Assembly (NCBI GenBank): GCA_031411935.1
Contig: JANOBY010000335.1
Location: 1-5,967, forward strand
Length of the DNA: 5,967 bases
From: JAQGHR01 sp031411935
GTDB taxonomy: Bacteria > Planctomycetota > Planctomycetia > Isosphaerales > Isosphaeraceae
Direction: 5' to 3'
Positions 1 through 5,787 of this stretch are shown piece by piece. The position numbers and the translations under genes are program-made. Each line of letters opens with the position of its first letter. Within the stretch, counting starts at the first letter, position 1. The notes under the pieces are model-generated. The model had not been told where the DNA came from, searched no databases, and saw only the letters and a program-made list of their open reading frames with translations.

Positions 1-998
1 GGTTCGCGGTGGAGTTCGCCCAGGGTGGCGAGGCCCGCGGCCATGGCCAGCGGGTTGCCCGAGAGCGTCCCCGCCTGGTAGATCGGCCCGGCGGGCGAGA
101 TGAAGTCCATGACCTTCGAGCCGGCCCCATAAGCGGCGGCCGGGAGCCCCCCGCCGATGATCTTGCCCAGGCAGGTCACGTCGGGCGTGATGCCGAAGAG
201 CTTCTGGGCGCCTCCATACGAGAGCCGGAACCCGGTCATGACCTCGTCGAAGAAGAGCAGGGCGCCGTCCTTCTGCGTGACCTCGCGGAGGTGCTCCAGA
301 TATCCGGGCTTCGGCGGGACGAGCCCCATGTTGCCCGCCACGGGTTCGAGCAGGACGGCCGCGACCTGCCCGGGAAACGCCTTGAGCACGGATTCCACCG
401 CTTTTGCATCATTGAACGGGACGAGGATCGTGTCGGACACCGCGCCCGGCGTCACGCCCGGGCTGTTGGGGTGCCCCAGCGTGGTCGCGGCCGATCCGGC
501 CTGAACGAGCAGGGCATCGACATGGCCGTGATAGTGGCCGGTCATCTTGATGATCTTGGGGCGATTGGTGACCCCGCGGGCGAGCCTCACGGCCGACATG
601 GCGGCCTCGGTGCCCGACGACACGAACCGGACCTTCTCGATCGAAGGCACGGCCCCGATCACGCACTCGGCGATCTCGCTCTCGCGTTCCGTGGGGGCTC
701 CGAAGCTCGTGCCCGTCTCCAAAGCATTGGCGATGGCGGCCTTCACCTTCGGGTGGCCATGCCCGAGGATCATCGGGCCCCACGACCCGATGAAGTCGAT
801 GTATTGATGCCCGTCGATGTCGTAGAGATATTGCCCCTGGGCGCGGGCCATGAACGGGGGCTCACCGCCCACCGCGCCGAAGGCCCGCGCGGGGCTGTTC
901 ACTCCGCCGGGGATCGAGCGATTGGCGCGGACGAAGGCCTCGTGGCTCTTGGGCAGGACGTACGAGGGGATGGAGAGGCGCGGCATCGGCGTGTTCAT
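1..998 (-). CDS. hemL: Glutamate-1-semialdehyde 2,1-aminomutase, partial (C-terminus beyond the left edge)
   Basis: This PLP enzyme of the cytoplasm converts glutamate-1-semialdehyde to 5-aminolevulinate, the last step of the C5 route to tetrapyrroles. I translated the minus strand directly: 332 complete codons are present, starting MNTPMPRLSI. Family landmarks in order are PGGVNSPARAF (30-40), SSGTEA (127-132, PLP phosphate contact), GHYHGHVDALL (154-164), the PLP-ring aspartate in FFDEVMTGFR (Asp251) and the Schiff-base lysine in LGKIIGGGLP (Lys279, codon at 162-164). HemL is usually about 430 residues, so roughly the last 100 lie outside the window. The ATG at 996-998 is chosen as the first in frame; an ATG four codons in (984-986) is possible. 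No clear Shine-Dalgarno site precedes either. It follows the small membrane-protein gene by 32 nt and is probably the last or a late gene of the hemB operon. Identity as HemL rather than another class-III aminotransferase is well supported by the GHYHG and LGKIIGGGLP signatures. Confidence 0.96.
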   Translation of the reverse strand, partial: MNTPMPRLSIPSYVLPKSHEAFVRANRSIPGGVNSPARAFGAVGGEPPFMARAQGQYLYDIDGHQYIDFIGSWGPMILGHGHPKVKAAIANALETGTSFGAPTERESEIAECVIGAVPSIEKVRFVSSGTEAAMSAVRLARGVTNRPKIIKMTGHYHGHVDALLVQAGSAATTLGHPNSPGVTPGAVSDTILVPFNDAKAVESVLKAFPGQVAAVLLEPVAGNMGLVPPKPGYLEHLREVTQKDGALLFFDEVMTGFRLSYGGAQKLFGITPDVTCLGKIIGGGLPAAAYGAGSKVMDFISPAGPIYQAGTLSGNPLAMAAGLATLGELHRE

Positions 999-1030
999 GG
1001 GAAACCCGTCTCAGCGAGGGCGGAATCAAG

Positions 1031-1399
1031 TCAGTTCATGTGAGCGGAGCGAAACAGCAAGACCATGAGGCCCGACACCGGCAGCGAGATGAGCAGCCCG
1101 CCCGCGAAGAGCAACCGGGAGGAACCCGGAGCGACCAGCCCCATCCTGTGGAGATATCCGTCTGCGACCGGCCCCGCGCAGAAGCAGACGTTGGCCAGCA
1201 CCGCCTCCGCGATCAGGAAGGCGCAGAAACCGGCGTCGAACACGAGGTCTCGACGCATGAGGAGCACGAGCAAGCCGACCCAGACCACAAGGATGGCATT
1301 GTAGGCCCACCGGCGACGCTCCCAGGCCCAGAGGAGCGGGAGGTCGGCGTTCAGAGGCGAGCCCTTCTCCGAGGGCGGGTCGAGGCCGGGTTCCATCAT
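1031..1399 (-). CDS. Small three-helix membrane protein of unknown function
   Basis: The 122-residue product has a short polar N-terminus and three hydrophobic segments, at about residues 33-48, 53-75 and 95-116. It is therefore probably an inner-membrane protein. An Arg-rich stretch (WERRRWAYN, 26-34) precedes the first helix, and Arg49/Arg50 follow it. Helix 2 carries three cysteines (Cys59, Cys72, Cys74). I do not recognise the family. The chosen ATG (1397-1399) overlaps the hemB stop codon as ATGA, so translation is likely coupled to hemB; a second ATG follows immediately at 1394-1396. A purine-rich GGAGGG lies directly upstream, inside the end of hemB, but is unusually close to the first ATG and 3-4 nt from the second. 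An in-frame ATG nine codons upstream (1424-1426) would lengthen the overlap with hemB and looks less natural. Its place between hemB and hemL suggests a link to tetrapyrrole metabolism or membrane heme handling, but this is only guilt by association. Confidence 0.85.
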   Translation of the reverse strand: MMEPGLDPPSEKGSPLNADLPLLWAWERRRWAYNAILVVWVGLLVLLMRRDLVFDAGFCAFLIAEAVLANVCFCAGPVADGYLHRMGLVAPGSSRLLFAGGLLISLPVSGLMVLLFRSAHMN

Positions 1400-2400
1400 C
1401 CCTCCACTTCGCTCCCGCCGAGCCACCGGGCCACGTCCAGAGCATGATAGGTGAGGATCATGTCGGCCCCCGCGCGTTTGAAGCCGAGCATGGTCTCCAT
1501 CACGACCCGTTTCTCGTCGATCCAGCCCCGTTCGGCGGCGGCCTTGACCATGGCGTACTCCCCCGAGACGTTGTAGACGGCCGTGGGGACCCCGAACCGG
1601 TCCTTCACGGTGCGGATCACGTCCATGTAGGCCAGGCCGGGCTTGATCATGACCATGTCGGCCCCCTCGGCGAGGTCGATCTCGACTTCCTTGAGCGCCT
1701 CGCGGCCGTTGGCCGGGTCCATCTGATAGGTGCGACGGTCGCCGAAGGTGGGCGTGCTCTCGGCGGCGTCGCGAAACGGGCCGTAGTAGGCGCTCGCGAA
1801 CTTGGCGGCGTAGGAGAGGATCGGGATGTGGGCGAAGCCGGCGCCGTCGAGCCCCGTGCGGATCGCCCGCACCATGCCGTCCATCATGCCCGAGGGGGCC
1901 ACGATGTCCGCGCCGGCCTTGGCGTGGCTCACGGCCTGCTCGGCGAGCAGGGGCAGGGTGGCGTCGTTGTCCACGTCAACGCGGCCGCCGACCGTGTGCA
2001 GGGGGCCGCAGTGGCCGTGGTCGGTGTACTCGCAGAAGCACACGTCGGTCATCACGAGCAAGTGGGGGGCTCGCCTCTTGATGAGCCGCGTGGCCTCCTG
2101 CACGATCCCGAACTCGTGGGTCGCGCCCGATCCGTGGTGGTCCTTCTCGGCCGGGATCCCGAAGAGCAGGACGGTCGGGACCTTCGCGGCGACCACCTCG
2201 TCGATCGCCTCGCCCAGCCGGTCCAGCGAGAGCTGATACTGGCCCGGCATCGAGGCGATTTCTCGCCGCAGGTTCGATCCGTGGTACACGAACAGGGGGT
2301 AAACCAGGTCATTCACCGAGACCGCGTTCTCCCGCACCATGTCGCGCAGGGCGGGGTGCTGGCGGAGGCGTCGCGGCCGGTTCGTGGGGTGATGGCTCAT
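1396..2400 (-). CDS. hemB: Delta-aminolevulinic acid dehydratase (porphobilinogen synthase)
   Basis: This cytoplasmic enzyme condenses two 5-aminolevulinate molecules into porphobilinogen, the step after HemL in tetrapyrrole synthesis. The 334-residue length is normal for the family. The active-site zinc cysteines are present in DVCFCEYTDHGHCG (Cys121, Cys123, Cys131), marking a zinc-dependent type rather than the aspartate-rich, magnesium-only type. The two Schiff-base lysines are Lys200 in LSYAAKFASAYYGPFRDA and Lys253 in MVMIKPGLAYMD. The C-terminal YNVSGEY (276-282) and the preceding RTYQMDPAN segment (223-231) also match. The ATG at 2398-2400 gives the usual N-terminus with RPRRLRQHPALRDMVRE. 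The 30 nt before it are pyrimidine-rich, with no Shine-Dalgarno match. The stop overlaps the start of the small membrane-protein gene by 4 nt. The rlmN-like gene lies 45 nt upstream on the same strand, so all are likely cotranscribed. Confidence 0.98.
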   Translation of the reverse strand: MSHHPTNRPRRLRQHPALRDMVRENAVSVNDLVYPLFVYHGSNLRREIASMPGQYQLSLDRLGEAIDEVVAAKVPTVLLFGIPAEKDHHGSGATHEFGIVQEATRLIKRRAPHLLVMTDVCFCEYTDHGHCGPLHTVGGRVDVDNDATLPLLAEQAVSHAKAGADIVAPSGMMDGMVRAIRTGLDGAGFAHIPILSYAAKFASAYYGPFRDAAESTPTFGDRRTYQMDPANGREALKEVEIDLAEGADMVMIKPGLAYMDVIRTVKDRFGVPTAVYNVSGEYAMVKAAAERGWIDEKRVVMETMLGFKRAGADMILTYHALDVARWLGGSEVEG

Positions 2401-2445
2401 GGGAGTCCGGGGCGAGGAGGGAGAGGTGGAATCGAAGCCCGGGGC

Positions 2446-3489
2446 CTAACCCGCGAGCGTCCCGCAGGCGGCCTGGATGTCGGCCCCGCCCGAGTATCGG
2501 CGCACGATGGGCTGGCCGAGGTGGTGCGTGAGCCGGTCGCGGAAGAATTGCAGCTCGGCCTCGTCCGGAGGGCGGTGCTGGCCGGTCGGGTCCGTGACCT
2601 CGATCAGGTCGAACCTTACGGGCGTGGAGCCCACGAGCTCGCCGATCGCGCGGGCGTCTTCCTCGAAGCAGTTCACGCCGCCGATGCACACGTAGGAGAG
2701 CATCACGCGTTCCTTGCGGGCCTCGGCATGGCGACGGGCGGCGTCCATGACCTTCGCGACGGGCGTCCTGGCGGCGATGGGCACGAGCAGGGCGCGTTTC
2801 TCGTCGATCGCGGCCCCGAGGCTGATCGAGAGCCGGAACTTGCGGTTCTCGGCGGTGAATCGGTCGATCTCGGGCACGAGCCCCACGGTGCTGATCGTGA
2901 TCGCCTTGGCCGAGAGGGCGCCTCCGAACGAGCACCGCATGAGCTCGCCGGCGGCCATCACGCGGTCGTAGTTCAGGAAGGGCTCGCCCATGCCCATGAA
3001 GACCGTCCCGGTCACGCGCCGGCCCTGCGACCAGGCGATCTGCCGGGCCTGCATCCACTGGTCGATGATCTCCCAGGTGGCCAGATTTCTCCGCGAAGTC
3101 ATCCGCGCCGTGGCACAGAAGACGCATCCCATGGCACATCCGACCTGCGAGGACAGGCACACGCTCACCGCGCCGGTCTTGTGAAGCGGAATCAGGACGG
3201 TCTCGACGGGCAGGCCATCATGCAGGCGGAAGAGGAGCTTCTGGAAACCATCACGCTCGGAAACGACGCTCTTCTCCAGGTGGAGCCGGGGCAGGGGGCG
3301 GAAGTGATCGCTGAGCCGGCGCGGGACCTGATAGTCGCTTCCCCAAACCGCGGGATCGTGCACGCCTCGCGTGAGCAGGGCCGAAAGCATGCGCCGGACC
3401 GCGATCTCGGCGAACCCCAGCCCGCGAGCCCAGGACATGAGGGCTTCGGGAGGCTGGTCCCGCGGATCGATCCCGCCTGAGACATCCAT
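2446..3489 (-). CDS. RlmN/Cfr-family radical SAM methyltransferase, divergent
   Basis: Family members methylate adenine 2503 of 23S rRNA (RlmN at C2, Cfr at C8) and RlmN also acts on some tRNAs. The 347-residue product is near the usual 350-380. An N-terminal RlmN-type region (1-95) is followed by the radical SAM barrel. The cluster motif is CAMGCVFC (Cys118, Cys122, Cys125). The proton-acceptor glutamate of VETV is Glu96. The two catalytic cysteines are Cys111 in CLSSQVGC and Cys342 in DIQAACGTLAG. GMGEPFLNYD (166-175) supplies the SAM-binding Gly-Glu pair. Two normally conserved SAM contacts are changed: the SLH triplet reads SLG (223-225), and the Asn of the family's LIxxN segment is Thr299 in LIEVTDP. 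It may therefore be a paralogue with a different substrate, so I give no symbol. The ATG at 3487-3489 fits the expected N-terminus. Upstream in-frame ATGs near 3546-3551 overlap a candidate -10 box and are less likely. There is no clear Shine-Dalgarno site. It appears to be the first gene of the hemB/hemL operon. Confidence 0.88.
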   Translation of the reverse strand: MDVSGGIDPRDQPPEALMSWARGLGFAEIAVRRMLSALLTRGVHDPAVWGSDYQVPRRLSDHFRPLPRLHLEKSVVSERDGFQKLLFRLHDGLPVETVLIPLHKTGAVSVCLSSQVGCAMGCVFCATARMTSRRNLATWEIIDQWMQARQIAWSQGRRVTGTVFMGMGEPFLNYDRVMAAGELMRCSFGGALSAKAITISTVGLVPEIDRFTAENRKFRLSISLGAAIDEKRALLVPIAARTPVAKVMDAARRHAEARKERVMLSYVCIGGVNCFEEDARAIGELVGSTPVRFDLIEVTDPTGQHRPPDEAELQFFRDRLTHHLGQPIVRRYSGGADIQAACGTLAG

Positions 3490-3544
3490 TGCGTTCGCCC
3501 GCCCCGCGTTCCCATGCAATCTTGCCCGATGACGACCGAATACC

Positions 3545-3553
3545 ATCATAACA
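3545..3553 (-). promoter_or_regulatory. Candidate extended -10 promoter for the rlmN-like/hemB/hemL operon
   Basis: On the minus strand the sequence reads TGTTATGAT, a match to the extended -10 pattern TGnTATAAT with one mismatch in the hexamer. No good -35 hexamer lies 17 nt upstream, which extended -10 promoters can tolerate. Transcription would start near 3537-3539, leaving an untranslated leader of about 50 nt before the ATG at 3489. This is a pattern match only. Confidence 0.35.
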
Positions 3554-3568
3554 GTGAACGGAGTTCCC

Positions 3569-3588
3569 GGGCGAGGTGTCACTCGCCC
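3569..3588. repeat. Perfect inverted repeat in the divergent promoter region (possible operator)
   Basis: GGGCGAG at 3569-3575 is the exact inverted repeat of CTCGCCC at 3582-3588, with a 6-nt centre. It lies between the minus-strand -10 candidate and the plus-strand promoter candidate, and directly abuts a TTGACC hexamer at 3589-3594. It has no T-run and no gene ends here, so a terminator role is unlikely. It could be an operator for either divergent unit or a chance GC-rich dyad. Confidence 0.3.
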
Positions 3589-3662
3589 TTGACCCCCGTC
3601 CGCGCATCGGAAAAATTCTGCTCGACTGGGCCAGGATGTTCCGATTTTTTTGGGCAGAACAG

Positions 3663-3688
3663 GGAACTTTTCTCTGGCATGGTCCGTA
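3663..3688 (+). promoter_or_regulatory. Candidate ECF-sigma-type promoter for the HtrA-like protease
   Basis: GGAAC (3663-3667, continuing as GGAACTT) is followed after 17 nt by CGTA (3685-3688). This arrangement resembles promoters read by extracytoplasmic-function sigma factors, which typically have a GGAAC/TGAAAC -35 element and a CGTC/CGTA -10 element 16-17 nt apart. Transcription would start near 3694-3697, about 78 nt before the protease ATG. HtrA-type proteases are classic envelope-stress targets of such sigma factors in other bacteria, which makes the match plausible. The sequence alone does not prove use. Confidence 0.4.
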
Positions 3689-3758
3689 CCACAGAGAGAC
3701 CCTGAGGGGCGGGCTCGCCCGAACCTCGCTCGTTTCGCGTATCCGCACGTTCGTGGGC

Positions 3759-3763
3759 AGGAG
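3759..3763 (+). promoter_or_regulatory. Ribosome binding site of the HtrA-like protease
   Basis: AGGAG lies 10 nt before the ATG at 3774. A nearer ATG at 3764 opens only a six-codon frame that stops at once, so the site supports 3774 as the true start. It is the only canonical, well-spaced Shine-Dalgarno site in front of a gene in this window. Confidence 0.7.
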
Positions 3764-3773
3764 ATGAATTCCG

Positions 3774-5366
3774 ATGAGACGTAACGCAGTCGCATGGGCG
3801 GCTCTGGTCGTTTCGACGATCGCTCTGGCCGGTTCCCGGGCTTCGCTCAAGCCCGCGACGGCCGTCCCGGAAATCCCCGCCGAGGGGCAGAAGGCCGCTC
3901 GCGCCCTGTCCGAGGCGTTCGAGGCCGTGGCCGACTTCGTCCGGCCGTCGGTCGTCCAGATCTCGGTGCAGAAGAAGGCCGGAGCCGGCGCGGCCATGGG
4001 CCGCCGAGGCGCCCCCGGTCGCGGCCAAGTCCCCGAGGGCATGGATCCGAAGGAGTTCGAGGAGCACGTGAAGCGCTTCTTCGGGCCGGACTTCAAGTTC
4101 GAGAAGAACCAGTTCGGCGGAGTGGCCCAGGGCACGGGCTCGGGGTTCGTCTATGACGACAACGGCCACATCCTGACGAACAACCACGTGGTCTCGGGCG
4201 CGGACAAGATCATGGTCACGTTCCATGACGGAGAGAGGGCCGAGGCCAAGGTCGTGGGCACCGACCCCGACGCCGACGTGGCCGTGATCAAGATCGAGAA
4301 CCTGTCGTACCGCCCCCTGCCCAAGGGCCATAGCGACAAGCTCCGCGTGGGCGAATGGGTCATGGCCGTGGGATCGCCCTTCGGCCTTGAGCAGACGGTG
4401 ACCGCGGGCATCATCTCGGCCACCGAGCGTGGGTCGGTCGGCATCAACAACTTCGAGTCGTTCCTTCAGACCGACGCCGCGATCAACCCGGGCAACTCGG
4501 GCGGGCCGCTCGTGGACATGAACGGGCGGGTGGTCGGCATCAACTCGGCGATCGCCACCGCCAGCCAGTCCAACTCGGGCGTGGGCTTCGCCATCCCCAT
4601 GGACATGGCCGAGGTCCTGGCCGACAAGCTGATCAAGGACGGCAAGGTGAGCCGGGCCCGGGTCGGGTTCCAGCTCAAGCAGGATCCGCTCACGCCCAGC
4701 GTGGCCAAGAAGCTCGGACTCGACCCCAAGACCCACGGCGTGATCGTCGAGCAGGTCCTGGAGAACAGCCCCGGCGACAAGGCGGGCATCGTCAGCGGCG
4801 ACGTGATCGTCGAGTTCAACGGCCACGGCGTGGATTCGGTCTCCGAGTTCCGCAACCTGGTCTCGGCCTCCGACGCGGGCAAGTCTTACACCATCAAGTA
4901 CTTCCGCGGCGGCAAGGAGCTCCAGGCCCAGGTCACGCCCGCCCTCCAGGAAGAAGTCATGTTCGCCCAGGAGCGCGAGATCCAGAAGTCCCGCGCGGCG
5001 GGCGTGAAGCTCGACGCCTTCGGCCTGGTCGTGCAGAAGGTCCCGCCCGCCATGCTCGGCACCCTGGGCTATCCCAAGGGGACCGAGGGCCTGGTCGTGA
5101 TCAACGTGAAGCCCGACAGCCCCGCCGCCAACGCCGGCCTGGAAGAGGGCGACGTGGTGACCAAGGTCGTCAAGGACAAGAAGATCCAGGACGTGACCGG
5201 CGCCGACGACCTCGTGGCGGCGGCCGAGGGCAGCGACGAGCTTTCCCTCTTCGTCAAGGACGTCCGCAACCCCGAGGAAGAAGCCAAGGCCGTGACCCTG
5301 AGCAAGAAGCCCGCCTCCGACAAGGAGAAGGACAGGGGCTCGGACGACGGCAAGAAGATCGAGTAA
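3774..5366 (+). CDS. htrA: Periplasmic HtrA/DegP-family serine protease with two PDZ domains
   Basis: This envelope-quality-control protease degrades, and in some relatives chaperones, misfolded exported proteins. The 530-residue product begins with a Sec-type signal: MRRN, then a hydrophobic core at about 5-19, with likely cleavage in the 20-30 region. The trypsin-like domain carries the triad His138 (LTNNHVV), Asp168 (DPDADVAVIKI) and Ser242 (INPGNSGGPL). Residues 70-115 form a Gly/Arg-rich then acidic insertion with a KRFFG motif, like the LA loop of DegP. PDZ1 spans about 295-390 (ARVGFQL, GVIVEQVLENSPGDKAGI). PDZ2 spans about 410-510 (GLVVINVKPDSPAANAGLEEGD). The last 20 residues are a highly charged Lys/Asp/Glu tail. 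Length and two PDZ domains match DegP/DegQ/MucD rather than one-PDZ DegS. It stands alone on the plus strand, with its own candidate promoter and a downstream terminator. The symbol is a family name, and which HtrA subgroup it belongs to is not resolved. Confidence 0.96.
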   Translation: MRRNAVAWAALVVSTIALAGSRASLKPATAVPEIPAEGQKAARALSEAFEAVADFVRPSVVQISVQKKAGAGAAMGRRGAPGRGQVPEGMDPKEFEEHVKRFFGPDFKFEKNQFGGVAQGTGSGFVYDDNGHILTNNHVVSGADKIMVTFHDGERAEAKVVGTDPDADVAVIKIENLSYRPLPKGHSDKLRVGEWVMAVGSPFGLEQTVTAGIISATERGSVGINNFESFLQTDAAINPGNSGGPLVDMNGRVVGINSAIATASQSNSGVGFAIPMDMAEVLADKLIKDGKVSRARVGFQLKQDPLTPSVAKKLGLDPKTHGVIVEQVLENSPGDKAGIVSGDVIVEFNGHGVDSVSEFRNLVSASDAGKSYTIKYFRGGKELQAQVTPALQEEVMFAQEREIQKSRAAGVKLDAFGLVVQKVPPAMLGTLGYPKGTEGLVVINVKPDSPAANAGLEEGDVVTKVVKDKKIQDVTGADDLVAAAEGSDELSLFVKDVRNPEEEAKAVTLSKKPASDKEKDRGSDDGKKIE

Positions 5367-5395
5367 GCCCCCTCGGGCGAATCGATAAACCCGCA

Positions 5396-5435
5396 GCAAA
5401 GCGAGCGGCCCGGGGAAAGTCCCCGGGCCGTTTGC
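5396..5435 (+). terminator. Intrinsic-type terminator of the HtrA-like protease gene
   Basis: A perfect 10-bp GC-rich stem (5406-5415 with 5421-5430) encloses the 5-nt loop AAAGT and is followed by TTTGCGTT. GCAAA at 5396-5400 can also pair with TTTGC at 5431-5435 across a 5-nt bulge. It begins about 40 nt after the stop codon. The T-run is short, so termination may be helped by Rho or rest mainly on stem strength. Confidence 0.8.
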
Positions 5436-5787
5436 GTTGGATCGCACGCGATCATCCCGGTTCACCCCGGAGGCGCCAAGTCCGGGCGACGGCGACGGAG
5501 ACGCGCGGGCGACTCTCGCCCCAGGCCGCCGTGATTGCGACGATAATCCTGGAGAAGCTCCCCGATTCTCAACCCCAGAGAGGGCAATGATACCCCTCTC
5601 AAAACACTGGTACCGCGAAAAGGCCTTCCGGAGTGAAGCCTTGATATGGATCAGACCCCGGCCCTACGGGATGGCTGGCCTCTGATTCCGCAGGAACAGG
5701 ACCGGCCTCGGGCAGGTCTCGAGGATCTCCCGGTATCCAGGTTCGTTTCATAATCGAGCCGAATCGCTGATCTCGGTTCTTCGGCGG
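5436..5787. other. Intergenic stretch with no convincing gene
   Basis: Short open frames exist on both strands here, but they are Arg/Pro/Gly-rich, lack ribosome binding sites and show no recognisable motif. Local AT content is higher than in the genes. Two hairpins are visible: GAGAGGG (5578-5584) with CCCTCTC (5594-5600) around a 9-nt loop, and a bulged stem at 5620-5642. I see no tRNA-like fold, no direct repeats and no insertion-sequence ends. It probably holds the 3' flank of the minus-strand gene to the right. Confidence 0.6.
5616..5642 (-). terminator. Weak candidate terminator for the gene entering from the right edge
   Basis: On the minus strand AAGGCTTC pairs with GAAGGCCTT (one bulged base) around a 6-nt loop, giving eight base pairs. 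The following sequence makes a short TTTT run shared with the stem end. It lies about 145 nt past the stop codon at 5788. The stem is moderate and the T-run short, so this is tentative. Confidence 0.25.

Noticed and set aside
9..1043. A 344-codon open frame on the plus strand
   Set aside because: It is antisense to hemL, which shows the PLP lysine and other family signatures. The plus-strand translation has no recognisable domain.
2309..3160. A 283-codon frame on the minus strand overlapping the rlmN-like gene
   Set aside because: It is an Arg/Pro/Ala-rich out-of-phase reading of the same strand and overlaps the well-supported radical SAM frame.
1444..3480. A 678-codon open frame on the plus strand
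   Set aside because: It lies antisense to hemB and the rlmN-like gene, both of which have clear family motifs. Its translation is a Gly/His/Asp/Val/Arg-rich string with no motif, as expected from the mirror of a GC-rich third-position bias.
3589..3617. A sigma-70-like promoter from TTGACC with AAAATT as the -10 element
   Set aside because: The -35 hexamer is good but the best -10 at 17 nt matches the consensus poorly, and the ECF-like promoter closer to the gene is a better fit.
3579..5465. A 628-codon open frame on the minus strand
   Set aside because: It lies antisense to the complete protease gene. It is rich in Leu, Gly, His and Asp repeats typical of a shadow frame, and would have to read through the terminator hairpin.
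5578..5600. GAGAGGG/CCCTCTC hairpin as a terminator or small RNA
   Set aside because: A 9-nt loop and no T-run follow it on either strand. It is kept only as a described hairpin within the intergenic stretch.
5437..5685. An 82-codon plus-strand frame after the protease terminator
   Set aside because: It starts right after a strong terminator, with no ribosome binding site, and has a low-complexity start (repeated Asp-Gly, Pro-Gly). Nothing supports expression.
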